NCBI GenBank assembly: GCA_016741915.1
Contig: JACVCS010000011.1
Coordinates: 1 to 63,592, forward strand
Origin: Phycisphaerales bacterium
GTDB lineage: Bacteria > Planctomycetota > Phycisphaerae > Phycisphaerales > UBA1924
DNA length: 63,592 nt
Reading direction: 5' to 3'
A model generated the notes under the pieces. The model searched no databases. It was not told the DNA's origin and saw only the letters and a program-made list of their open reading frames with translations. Every line of letters starts with the position of its first letter. The stretch's first letter is position 1. The position numbers and the translations under genes are program-made. Shown here one piece after another: positions 24,303 through 32,886 of this stretch.

Positions 24303-26111
24303 ATGACGCCCACGAGTTTTCTTGAGCACTGGGGCATCGTGGAGAACCCGTTCCGCGCTGAAGAAGCGCGGCAGGATTCGGTGCTTGCGCGACTGGTGGC
24401 GGCGGGCGGGCGGCGGGGCGGGGTTGCGGCGACGGGTCTTTCGGTTGGGCTTGATGGTGGGGATGGTGCGGTGGCGAGTGTTTCGGCCTCGCTGGCGAGC
24501 CGGGCGCAGCACAATGACTATGAGAAGGTGGTGGGGGATCTGCGTCGCCCGTCGTCGGCGGTGGTCTTTGGAGAGAAGGGGAGCGGGAAGACGACGCTTC
24601 GGCTGCAGATTCAGCACGCGGTGACGCTGCATAATCAGAGCGAGCCGCAGAACAAGGTGTTGTTGATCGCGCACGACGATCTGACGGCGTTTCTGGAGCG
24701 GTTGCACGCGAGGTTGGTTCGGCAGACGCGGAAGGGGCAGACGACGCCGACGGATTCGTTCAAGCAGACGCGGCTGGTGGACCATCTGGATGCGGTGCTG
24801 GGGAATGTGGTGCCGCGGCTGGTCGATGCGTTGCTGGAGAACTCGTCGGGAGCTGGGGCGGCTGGCGGTGGTGGCGCGGGGATGATGAACGATCCGAGCG
24901 TGCTGGACCTTGGGCCTGAGCCGCGGCGTGTGGCGCGGGGGCTGGATAAGCAGACGCGGCGGGACTTGCTGATTCTGCAGGCGGTGTACGACCGAGCGGA
25001 CAGCGCTGGGGAGCGGCTGCACGCGCTGCGGCGCGGTATCGGTGTGCGGCGGCCTGTGACGGAGTTTGTGGAGTGGGCGGTTGCGCGTGTGGGGTGGCTG
25101 GTGCCGGTGTTCACGCTGGTGTGGATCTATCAGACGCGGCGTGTGGCGACGGGGCGGGACTATCCGGACGGGACGACGGGGTTCCTCGGTTGGCGTGAGT
25201 GGATCGGGCTGGGCGGGACGGTTGAGTCGTCGTCGGTGGCGTGGACAACGGTCTTCTTCGCGTCGCTGCTGATCTGGCTGCTGATCGTCATCAAGCGCTG
25301 GTGGGTGCACCGGCTGATGTTTAATCGCTCGACGCGGAAGGTCTTCAAGCAGGTGCGTGTGACCGGGCGGAGCGAGCGGAGTTTCGCGGCGAGTTTGCAC
25401 GAGCTGCCGGCGGGTTGGCGGGGGGGCGGGGCGCTGCCTGTGAACGATGCCGAGGCGACGCGGCTGGCGATGGTGCAGCGGCTTCGGCGTGTGCTGCGGG
25501 CGTATGGGTACGCGGGGATGCTCGTGGTGGTTGACCGTGTGGATGAGCCGGCGCTGATCGCGGGAGATGTTGAGCGGATGCGCAGCGTGGTGTGGCCTCT
25601 GCTGAGCAACGGGTACTTGCAGCAGGAGGGGCTGGCGACGAAGTTGCTGCTGCCGATTGAGCTTCGGCATGCGCTGCTGCGTGAGAGTGCGGCGTTCTTT
25701 CAGCAGGCGCGGCTGGATAAGCAGAACGTGGTGGAGCAGTTGAACTGGACGGGCCCGATGCTGTACGACCTGTGCGATGCGCGGCTGGCGGCGTGCCGAG
25801 CGCCGGGTGCGGAGGCGGTGACGCTTTCGGCGTTGTTCGAGGCGGAAGTGGGGCGTGAGGCGATTGTTGAGGCGTTGGAAACGATGAGGCAGCCGCGGGA
25901 CGCGTTCAAGATGATCTATCAGTGCATCAGCGAGCACTGCGCGCGGACGGTGGGGTCGGTGTCGGCGGCGGCGGTGGAAGTGACGGGTGATGGTGAGAAG
26001 GGAGCGGAGGGGGCGTCGGCGTTCCGGATCAGCAAGGCGGTGTTCGATGAGGTGCGCAAGGCGCAGGCGGAGCGGCTGAGGCAGCTTGCGATGGGTGTGC
26101 GGCCGGTGTGA
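24303..26111 (+). CDS. Membrane P-loop NTPase, KAP-like architecture
   Basis: A 602-residue protein that begins like ExeA-type ATPases (FLEHWGIVENPFRAEEA). Walker A is VVFGEKGSGKTTLRL (near residue 89). Two transmembrane helices then interrupt the NTPase domain (about 262-283, VGWLVPVFTLVWIYQT, and 315-340, VFFASLLIWLLIVIKRWW). The Walker B-like MLVVVDRVDEP comes only at about 409. Membrane helices inserted between Walker A and B are the hallmark of KAP NTPases. The C-terminal part is helical (LNWTGPMLYDLCDARLAACR) and may sense or signal. I chose ATG 24303. It is not clearly linked to a neighbour; the BtpA-like gene follows by 53 bp. The function is unknown. Confidence 0.7.
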   Translation: MTPTSFLEHWGIVENPFRAEEARQDSVLARLVAAGGRRGGVAATGLSVGLDGGDGAVASVSASLASRAQHNDYEKVVGDLRRPSSAVVFGEKGSGKTTLRLQIQHAVTLHNQSEPQNKVLLIAHDDLTAFLERLHARLVRQTRKGQTTPTDSFKQTRLVDHLDAVLGNVVPRLVDALLENSSGAGAAGGGGAGMMNDPSVLDLGPEPRRVARGLDKQTRRDLLILQAVYDRADSAGERLHALRRGIGVRRPVTEFVEWAVARVGWLVPVFTLVWIYQTRRVATGRDYPDGTTGFLGWREWIGLGGTVESSSVAWTTVFFASLLIWLLIVIKRWWVHRLMFNRSTRKVFKQVRVTGRSERSFAASLHELPAGWRGGGALPVNDAEATRLAMVQRLRRVLRAYGYAGMLVVVDRVDEPALIAGDVERMRSVVWPLLSNGYLQQEGLATKLLLPIELRHALLRESAAFFQQARLDKQNVVEQLNWTGPMLYDLCDARLAACRAPGAEAVTLSALFEAEVGREAIVEALETMRQPRDAFKMIYQCISEHCARTVGSVSAAAVEVTGDGEKGAEGASAFRISKAVFDEVRKAQAERLRQLAMGVRPV

Positions 26112-26164
26112 TGGGGTGAGAGGCGGCGCGTGCTTTCGCGGCGAGATTCGGTACACTCGTGGGT

Positions 26165-26962
26165 ATGTTCCAGCTTCGTGCTCGCTCGTTGATCGGCATG
26201 GTTCATGTTCACGCGCTGCCGGGGACGCCGGCGTCGCGGTTGTCGATCGACAAGATCGCTTCGATCGCGGCGGAGGAAGCGCGGCTGCTGGTTGATGCGG
26301 GGTTTGATGCGGTGCTGATCGAGAACATGCACGATGCGCCGTATGTGGTGGGCCCGCACGATCCGGTGGTGACTGCGGGGATGACTGCAGCGGGGCTCGC
26401 GGTGCGGAAGGTGATCGGCGAGAAGGTGGCGCTCGGTGTGCAGATCTTGGCACGCGGTGAGCGCGAGGCCTTGGCGGTGGCGTTGGCGTGCGGGGCATCG
26501 TTTGTGCGGTGTGAGAACTTTGTCTTCTCGCATGTCGCTGACGAGGGGTTGATGGGCGAGGCAGCGGCTGGGCCTCTGCTGCGGTATCGTCGGAGCATCG
26601 GCGCGGAGGGTGTGGCGGTGTACGCGGATATCCAGAAGAAGCACGCGGCGCACGCGATCACGGCGGATGTGGGGATCGCGGATCATGCGCACGCGGCGGA
26701 GTTCTTTGGTGCCGACGGGATGATTGTGACGGGGAGCGCCACGGGCGTGGCGGCGAGCATGGACGACGTGCGGAGCGTGCGCGGGGCGACAATGCGCACG
26801 GTGCTGGCGGGCTCGGGCGTGACGGAGAAGACGGTTGCGGGGATTTTGGAGGTGGCCGACGGGGTGATCGTTGGGTCGTCGATCAAGAAGGGCGGGGTGT
26901 GGTCGAACGCGATTGATGTCAAGCGTGCGAAGGCGGTGGTGAAGGCGGCGCGTGGGCGGTGA
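26165..26962 (+). CDS. BtpA/SgcQ family TIM-barrel protein
   Basis: A 265-residue protein with the family start SLIGMVHVHALPGTP, then AGFDAVLIENMHDAPYV, GVQILARGEREALAVALACGASFVRCENFVF, VYADIQKKHAAHAI and the phosphate-site GSSIKKGGVWSNAIDVKRAKA. BtpA was first linked to photosystem I stability in cyanobacteria; here no photosynthesis gene is present, so its role is open. A GTG (26159) two codons upstream is an alternative start; neither has a strong ribosome site. It ends 23 bp before the M48 protease start. Confidence 0.9.
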   Translation: MFQLRARSLIGMVHVHALPGTPASRLSIDKIASIAAEEARLLVDAGFDAVLIENMHDAPYVVGPHDPVVTAGMTAAGLAVRKVIGEKVALGVQILARGEREALAVALACGASFVRCENFVFSHVADEGLMGEAAAGPLLRYRRSIGAEGVAVYADIQKKHAAHAITADVGIADHAHAAEFFGADGMIVTGSATGVAASMDDVRSVRGATMRTVLAGSGVTEKTVAGILEVADGVIVGSSIKKGGVWSNAIDVKRAKAVVKAARGR

Positions 26963-26984
26963 ACGAAGCGACAGGAGATTCGCG

Positions 26985-28073
26985 ATGAACGGTGTGAGCA
27001 TGAGTCCGACAAAGCGGTGTGCGGCGGCGGTGCTGGCGGGCGTGGTGCTGGCGCTGACTGGGGCGATGGGCGGCGGGTGTGTGAAGAACGCGGCGACGGG
27101 GCGGTCGCAGTTGGCGCTCATGTCCAAGAGCGAGGAGTTGTCGCTGGGGGCGCAGGCGCAGCCGCAGTTGGTGCAGGAGTTTGGCGGGAAGGTGAGCGAC
27201 ACGGCGCTGCAGGCGTATGTGACGGATATCGGGAAGAAGTTGGCGGCGCAGACGGAGGCGGACAATCCGGGGCTGCCGTGGGAGTTCACGTTTCTGAACT
27301 CGGACGTGATCAACGCGTTTGCGTTGCCGGGGGGGAAGGTGTTCATCACGCGCGGGCTGGCGAGCCAGATGAAGGACGAGGCGGAACTGGCGCACGTGCT
27401 GGGGCATGAGGTCGGGCATGTGACGGCCCGGCATACCAACGAGCGGATGAGCCAGGCGATCGGCGCGCAGATCCTTGCGGGTGCGGCGGGTGCGGCGGCG
27501 CGGAATCAGAAGATCGCGGAAGTGGCGAACAACGCGTCGCAGATCGTGCTGCTGAGTTACAGCCGGGATCAGGAGAGCGAGGCGGACTCGCTGGGGATGC
27601 GGTATATGACGCGGGCGGGGTGGGATCCGGCGGGTGCGGAGGGGGTGATGAAGATCCTGATCAACGCCAGCCAGGGGCAGAGGCCACCGGAGATGCTGGC
27701 GACGCACCCGAATCCGGAGCTTCGGCTTGAGCGTGTGCGGAAGGAGCTTTCGACGGTGTATCTGGGGGTTGCCAATACGCCGAAGTATCTGCGGAATGAG
27801 GAGCGGTTCCGCACGCAGTTCCTGACGCGGTTGCGTGCGCTGCGGGCGCAGGAGGGGATGAGCGAAGAGCGGGCGACGCGGATTGCGCTTGGGTCGATCG
27901 GGCCTTCGGGGTCGTGGTGTGCGCACTGTGCGGCGGAGGAGCGGAAGGGGACGGAAGAACTGCAAGCCGCAGTTCAGGCCGGGGCGAGCGTGCGTACGAA
28001 CGTGAACGCGAACGCGAAGATTGGCACGCTCAGCGGCGGGTTTGATGATTCGGTTGGGTTGCATGCGCCGTGA
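26985..28073 (+). CDS. M48-family zinc metallopeptidase lipoprotein
   Basis: A 362-residue protein. The signal peptide (AAAVLAGVVLALTGAMGGGC) ends in a Cys near residue 32, a lipobox-like site, so it is probably anchored in a membrane facing the periplasm. Residues 45-250 are an M48 catalytic domain: VINAFALPGGKVFITRGL, zinc site HEVGH in LAHVLGHEVGHVTARH (near 142), third ligand in YSRDQESEADSLGMRYM, and THPNPELRLERV. This is the BepA/LoiP-like layout of periplasmic quality-control proteases. A further 90 residues carry CAHC. The ATG is preceded by AGGAG with 8-nt spacing, which decides the start. Confidence 0.92.
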   Translation: MNGVSMSPTKRCAAAVLAGVVLALTGAMGGGCVKNAATGRSQLALMSKSEELSLGAQAQPQLVQEFGGKVSDTALQAYVTDIGKKLAAQTEADNPGLPWEFTFLNSDVINAFALPGGKVFITRGLASQMKDEAELAHVLGHEVGHVTARHTNERMSQAIGAQILAGAAGAAARNQKIAEVANNASQIVLLSYSRDQESEADSLGMRYMTRAGWDPAGAEGVMKILINASQGQRPPEMLATHPNPELRLERVRKELSTVYLGVANTPKYLRNEERFRTQFLTRLRALRAQEGMSEERATRIALGSIGPSGSWCAHCAAEERKGTEELQAAVQAGASVRTNVNANAKIGTLSGGFDDSVGLHAP

Positions 28074-28099
28074 AGTTGTGCGGGCGCGCTTGCGTGTGA

Positions 28100-28912
28100 T
28101 CACGCGCAGCCGGTGATGGCATCCTGGCTGGCCTGCGGGGGCAGGCGGTGGCAATGGCGCAGGATTTCGCAGTGCAAGATCTTGCGGTAGTGTGCCAGAC
28201 GTGTTGAGGGGTCGTTGAGTTCTGCGCCGAAGCTGCGGGTGAGGTCTTTGTAGATCAGTTTCACCGGGATTTCGGTGATGCGGAGTTTGTTTGCCACGGC
28301 CTGAACCCAGAGCTGCATGGGGAAGGCGTAGCCGGTCTCGGTGAGGCGGAGTTTGCGGAGAGCGCTGACGCGGTGGGCTTTGAAGCCGCAGAATGAGTCG
28401 GTGAGGTTGAGTGCGAGGCGGGCGTTGATTTCTTCGGTGAGTGTCTGGTTGATGGCTCGGCGGTCGGCGGGGGGCTGGGTGGCTTCGTCGAGCGAGGCGA
28501 TGTATCGCGAGCCCGAGACGATGTCCCAGTGGCTGCCAGCGCGGGTGGCTTCGTTGATGAAGTGGGGGATGGACGCGGGCTCGTGCTGCTCGTCGCAGTC
28601 CATGGTGATGACCCAGTCGTAACCGTTGGCGTCGGCGTAGGTGAAGGCGTCGCGGAGGGAGCGTCCGTAACCGGCGTTGCGCGGGTGGCGGAGGACGTTG
28701 ACGGGCTGACGCGCCAGGAGCATGGGTGTGTCGTCGGTGGAGCCGTCGTCGATGACGAGCACGTCGCGGGCGTATTGAAGGACCTTGGAGATGACTCCGG
28801 GGATGTACTTCTGCTCGTTATAGACGGGGATGGCCACCAGCACGCGGTGATCGCCCCAGGCGTCGTAGGTGTGCGGGGCGAGTGCGGGTTGTTTGCCTTG
28901 CGGTTGAGTCAT
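28100..28912 (-). CDS. Family 2 glycosyltransferase, dolichyl-phosphate mannose synthase type
   Basis: A 270-residue GT-A enzyme. It has the nucleotide-binding start RVLVAIPVYNEQKYIPGVI, DVLVIDDGSTDDTPML, NAGYGRSLRDAFTYA, the metal-binding WVITMDCDEQHEP, and the acceptor region SGSRYIASLDEA...FCGFKAHRVSAL. No transmembrane helices are seen at the C-terminus, as in short DPM1-like proteins. It likely transfers a sugar from a nucleotide donor to a polyprenyl phosphate (inference). It is convergent with the M48 gene (26-bp gap). Confidence 0.88.
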   Translation of the reverse strand: MTQPQGKQPALAPHTYDAWGDHRVLVAIPVYNEQKYIPGVISKVLQYARDVLVIDDGSTDDTPMLLARQPVNVLRHPRNAGYGRSLRDAFTYADANGYDWVITMDCDEQHEPASIPHFINEATRAGSHWDIVSGSRYIASLDEATQPPADRRAINQTLTEEINARLALNLTDSFCGFKAHRVSALRKLRLTETGYAFPMQLWVQAVANKLRITEIPVKLIYKDLTRSFGAELNDPSTRLAHYRKILHCEILRHCHRLPPQASQDAITGCA

Positions 28913-29004
28913 GATGCGTGCGGGCGCTCCGCGTGGGCTGTGCGGAGGGCTCGGCGAACGGAAAATGCTAGGCCGTCGGGATGACTATATCGAACTCTAT
29001 CGAT

Positions 29005-29745
29005 TTAGTTGCGGCGCCGCGAACGTGGTTTGCCGGCGGGTTTCTTTTTCCGCGAGCGGTTTGGCTTGCTCGGCGCGGGGGGCGAGGCCGGCTCGCGGTG
29101 GTGGTTCTCGTCGGCGCGGCTTTCGGATTCGAGGGCTGGGTTGGCGACGGAGTTGGCGGCTTGCACGGCGGCCTGCTGCTGCTGGGCGGTTTGGGTGTAC
29201 GCCGCGAAGCCGAAGGGTGCTTCGGAGGTCGAGTCCATGTTCATCTCGGCCTCGATCTGCTTCTGAAGTTCCTCGGTCAGCGCGTGCACGCCGCGGATCT
29301 CGGAGATGGGCAGCGTGAAGGCGTCGCCCTGAGGTGTGACGACGCGGAAGATCGAGCATTGCACCGCGGCGGAGAGGTCGCGGTCGACGTTCGAACCCGG
29401 GACGGAGCAGGCGAAGAGCGGGTGAACCTCGGCGACGGGGATGCGTTCGCCGTGGTTGGTCAGCAGGGCGATACGTCCGTCGAGTTGGACGGGGACGGAG
29501 CTTGCGGTGAGCGTGGCGGAGATGCTCGTGAGCATCTCGCGGAGGAAGTTGGTCCAGAAGAGCGAGCGGAGCTGGTCGGGCGAGCCGAAGCGCGCCCCGG
29601 GGAGAAGTTGCAGCAGCTCGTCAGTGGGCAGGGACGGCGTGGCGGCAGGTACGCGTCGCGGGCGAGATGACTGGACGGGTGGAGATCGGCGAGCGCTGGC
29701 CTTCGCACGCGTAGAAGCGGAGGAGGAAGAAGAAGTTCGACGCAT
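29005..29745 (-). CDS. Hypothetical protein with conserved core and basic tail
   Basis: A 246-residue protein I do not recognise. The first 35 residues are Ser/Arg-rich. A mixed core (residues 40-165) reads ELLQLLPGARFGSPDQLRSLF, then LDGRIALLTNHGERIPVAEVHPLFA and VVTPQGDAFTLPISEIRGVHALTEELQKQIE, ending in a Gln-rich helix. The last 40 residues are Pro/Lys/Arg-rich (SRKKKPAGKPRSRRR). No signal peptide or membrane helix is visible. It lies 41 bp downstream of the HlyD-type adaptor gene, so it is probably co-transcribed with it. Confidence 0.65.
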   Translation of the reverse strand: MRRTSSSSSASTRAKASARRSPPVQSSRPRRVPAATPSLPTDELLQLLPGARFGSPDQLRSLFWTNFLREMLTSISATLTASSVPVQLDGRIALLTNHGERIPVAEVHPLFACSVPGSNVDRDLSAAVQCSIFRVVTPQGDAFTLPISEIRGVHALTEELQKQIEAEMNMDSTSEAPFGFAAYTQTAQQQQAAVQAANSVANPALESESRADENHHREPASPPAPSKPNRSRKKKPAGKPRSRRRN

Positions 29746-29786
29746 CGAGCGTGCTCCTGCAGATCAACGACGGTCGGCGGTGGCGC

Positions 29787-31712
29787 TCAGCGTGCGGGTG
29801 GGGTGCTCGACGGGGCGGGGTTTGCGGCGGGCGACGTGGGCTCGGTTCCCGTCGACGGTGCAGGCCGACGGCGTTCACGGCGGGCGTCCTGCGTGTCGGC
29901 ACCGGCGGGTTTCTCACCCGAAGGAACCGAGGGGTTCGATGCTGCGGGACCGGAGGGTGCTGCATCGGTTGGACCACCTGCGGGTTGGCCGCCACCGGCG
30001 CGTGGGCCCGTGGGGCGGCCGCCTTCGGCACCTTGGGGCGAGCCCATGGGTTCGATGCGGCCGTCGGGTCGAAGATTCAGACCAACGGCGGCGAGTTCGT
30101 CTTTGTCCCACGGGCGTTCGACCAGTTCGCCGGGCATCGGTGCGCGGAGGAGAACGACGCGGTTCTCTTCAACCCCCGCGGCGACCTCGGCAAGGCGTTC
30201 GCTGCGACGACCGAGGCGGACGGGGGTCTTGCGGTATCGGTTGCCGTCGGGGGTGAGAACGTAGCGGACCATGCCGTCGGTGAAGACGCTCTGGATCGGT
30301 ACGGCGAGGCGATCGTTTACGCGGTCGAGGAGGATCTCGGCCTCGCAGCGCATGGAGGGCTTGAGCGGCTGAGGGACCGAGGCCATGTCGAGCTTGATTT
30401 TTACGGTGTACTCACGGAGGTTGGGATCGCGCATGCCGCCGGACTCGGCGATCACGCCGACGGAGAGGACTTCACCCGGGACGGTTCGCCCGGCGAGGGC
30501 GTCGATCTTGACGGTGGCGGTCTGACCCTTGCGCAGTCGTCCGGTGAGTGACTCGTGCACGCGGACGGAGGCGACCATCTCGCTGGTATCGGGGAGGATG
30601 ATCAGCGGGGTGTTGCGTTTGACCATGCGCCCGACGTCGAGGGTGCCGTCGTTGTTGTTGCCCCAGCGGTCGCGGTTGACGCTCGTGGCGTAGACCACCA
30701 GCCCGTCGCTGGGGGCGCGGATGGTGGTGGCTTCGAACTGTTCGCGAAACTTCGCGAGCTTCTGCTCACGCAGAAAGAGCTGCGTGCGTTTGTTGTTCCG
30801 TTCCGCTTCCTTGGTTGCGAGCTGGCTGAGCCCCTGTCGCTTGGTGCGATCGAGCTCCGCCTTCGCCTGATCGACCTTCGACTGCTTGGTCTTCTGATCC
30901 TTCGGGAACTGGAAATCGTCGTAGACCTGGCGATCGAGCTCGGCGGTCTTCAGCGCGGCCTGAGCTTCCAGGTACAGCACCTCGTCCTTCTTCAGTTCGT
31001 CGCGAGACAGAAAACCCTGCTTCTCCAAGACGACGGAGCGCTGGTACTTCTCCTTCAGTCGGTCCAGCTCGCGCACGGCCTTTTCGTACGCAAGGTCGTT
31101 CGCCTGGCGCTTGCTCTTCACCTCGCCCTCCATCCACTGGCGAAGCTCAAGCTCCGCAAGCTCGACCTCGAGCAGCGCTTTGGCGGCCTGCGATTCGTTG
31201 TCGGAGACCTGGATGAGGTAGTTGTTCTCTGCAGAGGCGAACTCGGCGCGTGCGGTCTCGACGCGGAGCGATTCTTCGTCGATCTGCGTCTGGATCGCGT
31301 CGGAGTTCAAACGCAGGATCACATCCCCGGCCTTGACCTGCACGCCCTCGCGGACGATCTCGGTGATGGCGGTGTCCTGCTCGATCTGGCTGCGCAGCTC
31401 GACCTGACGCAGGGCTTCGAGCTCGCCCGAGGCGACGGTGGAGATATCGAAGCTCATGCGCTGCACCCGCGCGGTGTCGGGCGCGTCGTCTTCGGTGGAC
31501 GGTGCGGGCTGAGGGGTCGACGACGAGGATTGGCCCTTGTCCTGGCTTTGCGGCTGTTGCCGGCCGGCGAAACCAAGCAGCATGGATGCGAGGGTGACGG
31601 TCACAATCCCGCCGGCGATGCAGACAAGCACGCGCGAGCGTGCCATGCCGCGGGGCGAGCGCGTCGTGCGGGCGAAGGGACATGGGGCGGTATCGGGGGC
31701 GCTGGTGATCAT
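29787..31712 (-). CDS. HlyD/MacA-type membrane fusion adaptor
   Basis: A 641-residue periplasmic adaptor with one N-terminal helix (VLVCIAGGIVTVTLASMLLGFAG). The first lipoyl half is ASGELEALRQVELRSQI...GVQVKAGDVILRLNSDAI. A very long coiled-coil hairpin spans about 140-330 (KAVRELDRLKEKYQRSVVLEKQGFLSRDELKKDE). The second lipoyl half is TTIRAPSDGLVVYATSVNRD, and beta-barrel and membrane-proximal domains follow (VRVHESLTGRLRKGQTATVKI). The last 110 residues are disordered Pro/Gly-rich. Adaptors like this work with ABC or RND pumps, but no pump gene is next to it. It is divergent from the futalosine hydrolase gene. Confidence 0.88.
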   Translation of the reverse strand: MITSAPDTAPCPFARTTRSPRGMARSRVLVCIAGGIVTVTLASMLLGFAGRQQPQSQDKGQSSSSTPQPAPSTEDDAPDTARVQRMSFDISTVASGELEALRQVELRSQIEQDTAITEIVREGVQVKAGDVILRLNSDAIQTQIDEESLRVETARAEFASAENNYLIQVSDNESQAAKALLEVELAELELRQWMEGEVKSKRQANDLAYEKAVRELDRLKEKYQRSVVLEKQGFLSRDELKKDEVLYLEAQAALKTAELDRQVYDDFQFPKDQKTKQSKVDQAKAELDRTKRQGLSQLATKEAERNNKRTQLFLREQKLAKFREQFEATTIRAPSDGLVVYATSVNRDRWGNNNDGTLDVGRMVKRNTPLIILPDTSEMVASVRVHESLTGRLRKGQTATVKIDALAGRTVPGEVLSVGVIAESGGMRDPNLREYTVKIKLDMASVPQPLKPSMRCEAEILLDRVNDRLAVPIQSVFTDGMVRYVLTPDGNRYRKTPVRLGRRSERLAEVAAGVEENRVVLLRAPMPGELVERPWDKDELAAVGLNLRPDGRIEPMGSPQGAEGGRPTGPRAGGGQPAGGPTDAAPSGPAASNPSVPSGEKPAGADTQDARRERRRPAPSTGTEPTSPAANPAPSSTPPAR

Positions 31713-31905
31713 CGCGTCTCCGGGGTCGGTTGGGGTGCAAGGCTCGCGCGGGCGGACCCTTGGCCTGTGTACTGAGGTGGGTATCCAATGGTAGAGCCTC
31801 GAACGTATCGGGTTGCGGTTCGTTTGGGGGATGTTGGCTGTTCGACGGGTGAATCGTGTGAAGATGGGAGGTGCGGGCGGCGGGGTGCGGCGCTATCTTG
31901 TGCGC

Positions 31906-32718
31906 ATGGGCGGAACGGCATCACAATCGCAGACCCAGCCGCAGGTTCGTCAGGAGGAGGACGCCACCGGTGCGGAGGGTGTGACGCTGCTGGTCTTTGC
32001 GACGGTCATGGAGGCGAAGGCGAGCCTGAGCGGGTGGGTGGATCAGCGGATGGTCGGCGAGGTTGAGCGCACGGCCGGGACGTGGTTTCCCGTGCGGAGC
32101 GTTCGTCAGTCGCTGGACGTGCTGATCACGGGCGTGGGCAAGGCGAACGCGGCCGGTGCGGTTGGGGCTTCGCTGTCGCGGGCGCGATCGAGGTACGCGA
32201 CGGTGGTGAACGCGGGTGTCGGCGGGCTCTTGCCGGGCGAGGCGGGTGCGGGGCTGAAACTCTGCGACGCGGTGGTCGCCGGCGCGTGCATCTTCGCGGA
32301 TGAGGGGATCGCCTTCTCTGACGGCTCGTTCGAGAATCTCGCCTCGCGCGGGTTTGGGCCCGAGAAGCCCACGGCCGCGGGGGTTGACGCTTCGGTTTGG
32401 AGCGGCGTGACGTACAACGTGTCGCCGCGCGTGCTGAAGATGATCACCGTTGAGGGGTGCAAGGTGCGGTCGGTTGCCACGGTCTCGACGTGTTCTGGGA
32501 ACGACACGTTGGCGCTGGCGGTTGCGCAGCGGACCGGGGCGGCGGTGGAGGCGATGGAGGGTGCGGGCGTCGCGCTGAGCGCCTGGCGGCTCGGGGTGGA
32601 GATGGGCGAAATCCGCACCCTCAGCAACACCACGGGCGATCGCGAGAAGCAGGTCTGGGAGATGCGTCCGGCGCTGCAGCGGTTGAACGCGGTTCTCGGA
32701 CGTATCTTCGCGGAGTGA
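31906..32718 (+). CDS. mqnB: Futalosine hydrolase
   Basis: A 270-residue nucleosidase of the MTA/SAH-nucleosidase fold. It has TLLVFATVMEAKA, VLITGVGKANAAGAVGASL, VNAGVGGLLPG, then the ribose- and base-binding AVEAMEGAGVALSAWRLGVEMGEIRTLSNTTGDR. The last motif, with SNTTGDR and a following Trp (KQVWEMRPAL), is the MqnB type rather than MtnN. It cleaves futalosine to dehypoxanthine futalosine in menaquinone synthesis. Start ATG 31906 is a choice; in-frame ATGs at 31864 and 31813 would add a non-conserved leader. A 168-bp gap separates it from pilM. Confidence 0.85.
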   Translation: MGGTASQSQTQPQVRQEEDATGAEGVTLLVFATVMEAKASLSGWVDQRMVGEVERTAGTWFPVRSVRQSLDVLITGVGKANAAGAVGASLSRARSRYATVVNAGVGGLLPGEAGAGLKLCDAVVAGACIFADEGIAFSDGSFENLASRGFGPEKPTAAGVDASVWSGVTYNVSPRVLKMITVEGCKVRSVATVSTCSGNDTLALAVAQRTGAAVEAMEGAGVALSAWRLGVEMGEIRTLSNTTGDREKQVWEMRPALQRLNAVLGRIFAE

Positions 32719-32886
32719 ATCCGCGTCGGCCTCAGGCCTGGCAGGCTGGTGGGCCTGTAACGCGCGGGAGACCCGCGAAGGAAGGGCAACTTCAACATGC
32801 TCGGTCGGGATCGGGCGGCGAAGGGCCGATCTGGTCTGTGGGCAGCGCCGCCCGGCTGAGGTTGCGCGCCGCCCCGGAGGCGAGCG

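Noticed and set aside
32719..32886. Riboswitch upstream of pilM
   Set aside because: The gap is GC-rich with small stems, but I could match no conserved c-di-GMP or other aptamer core.
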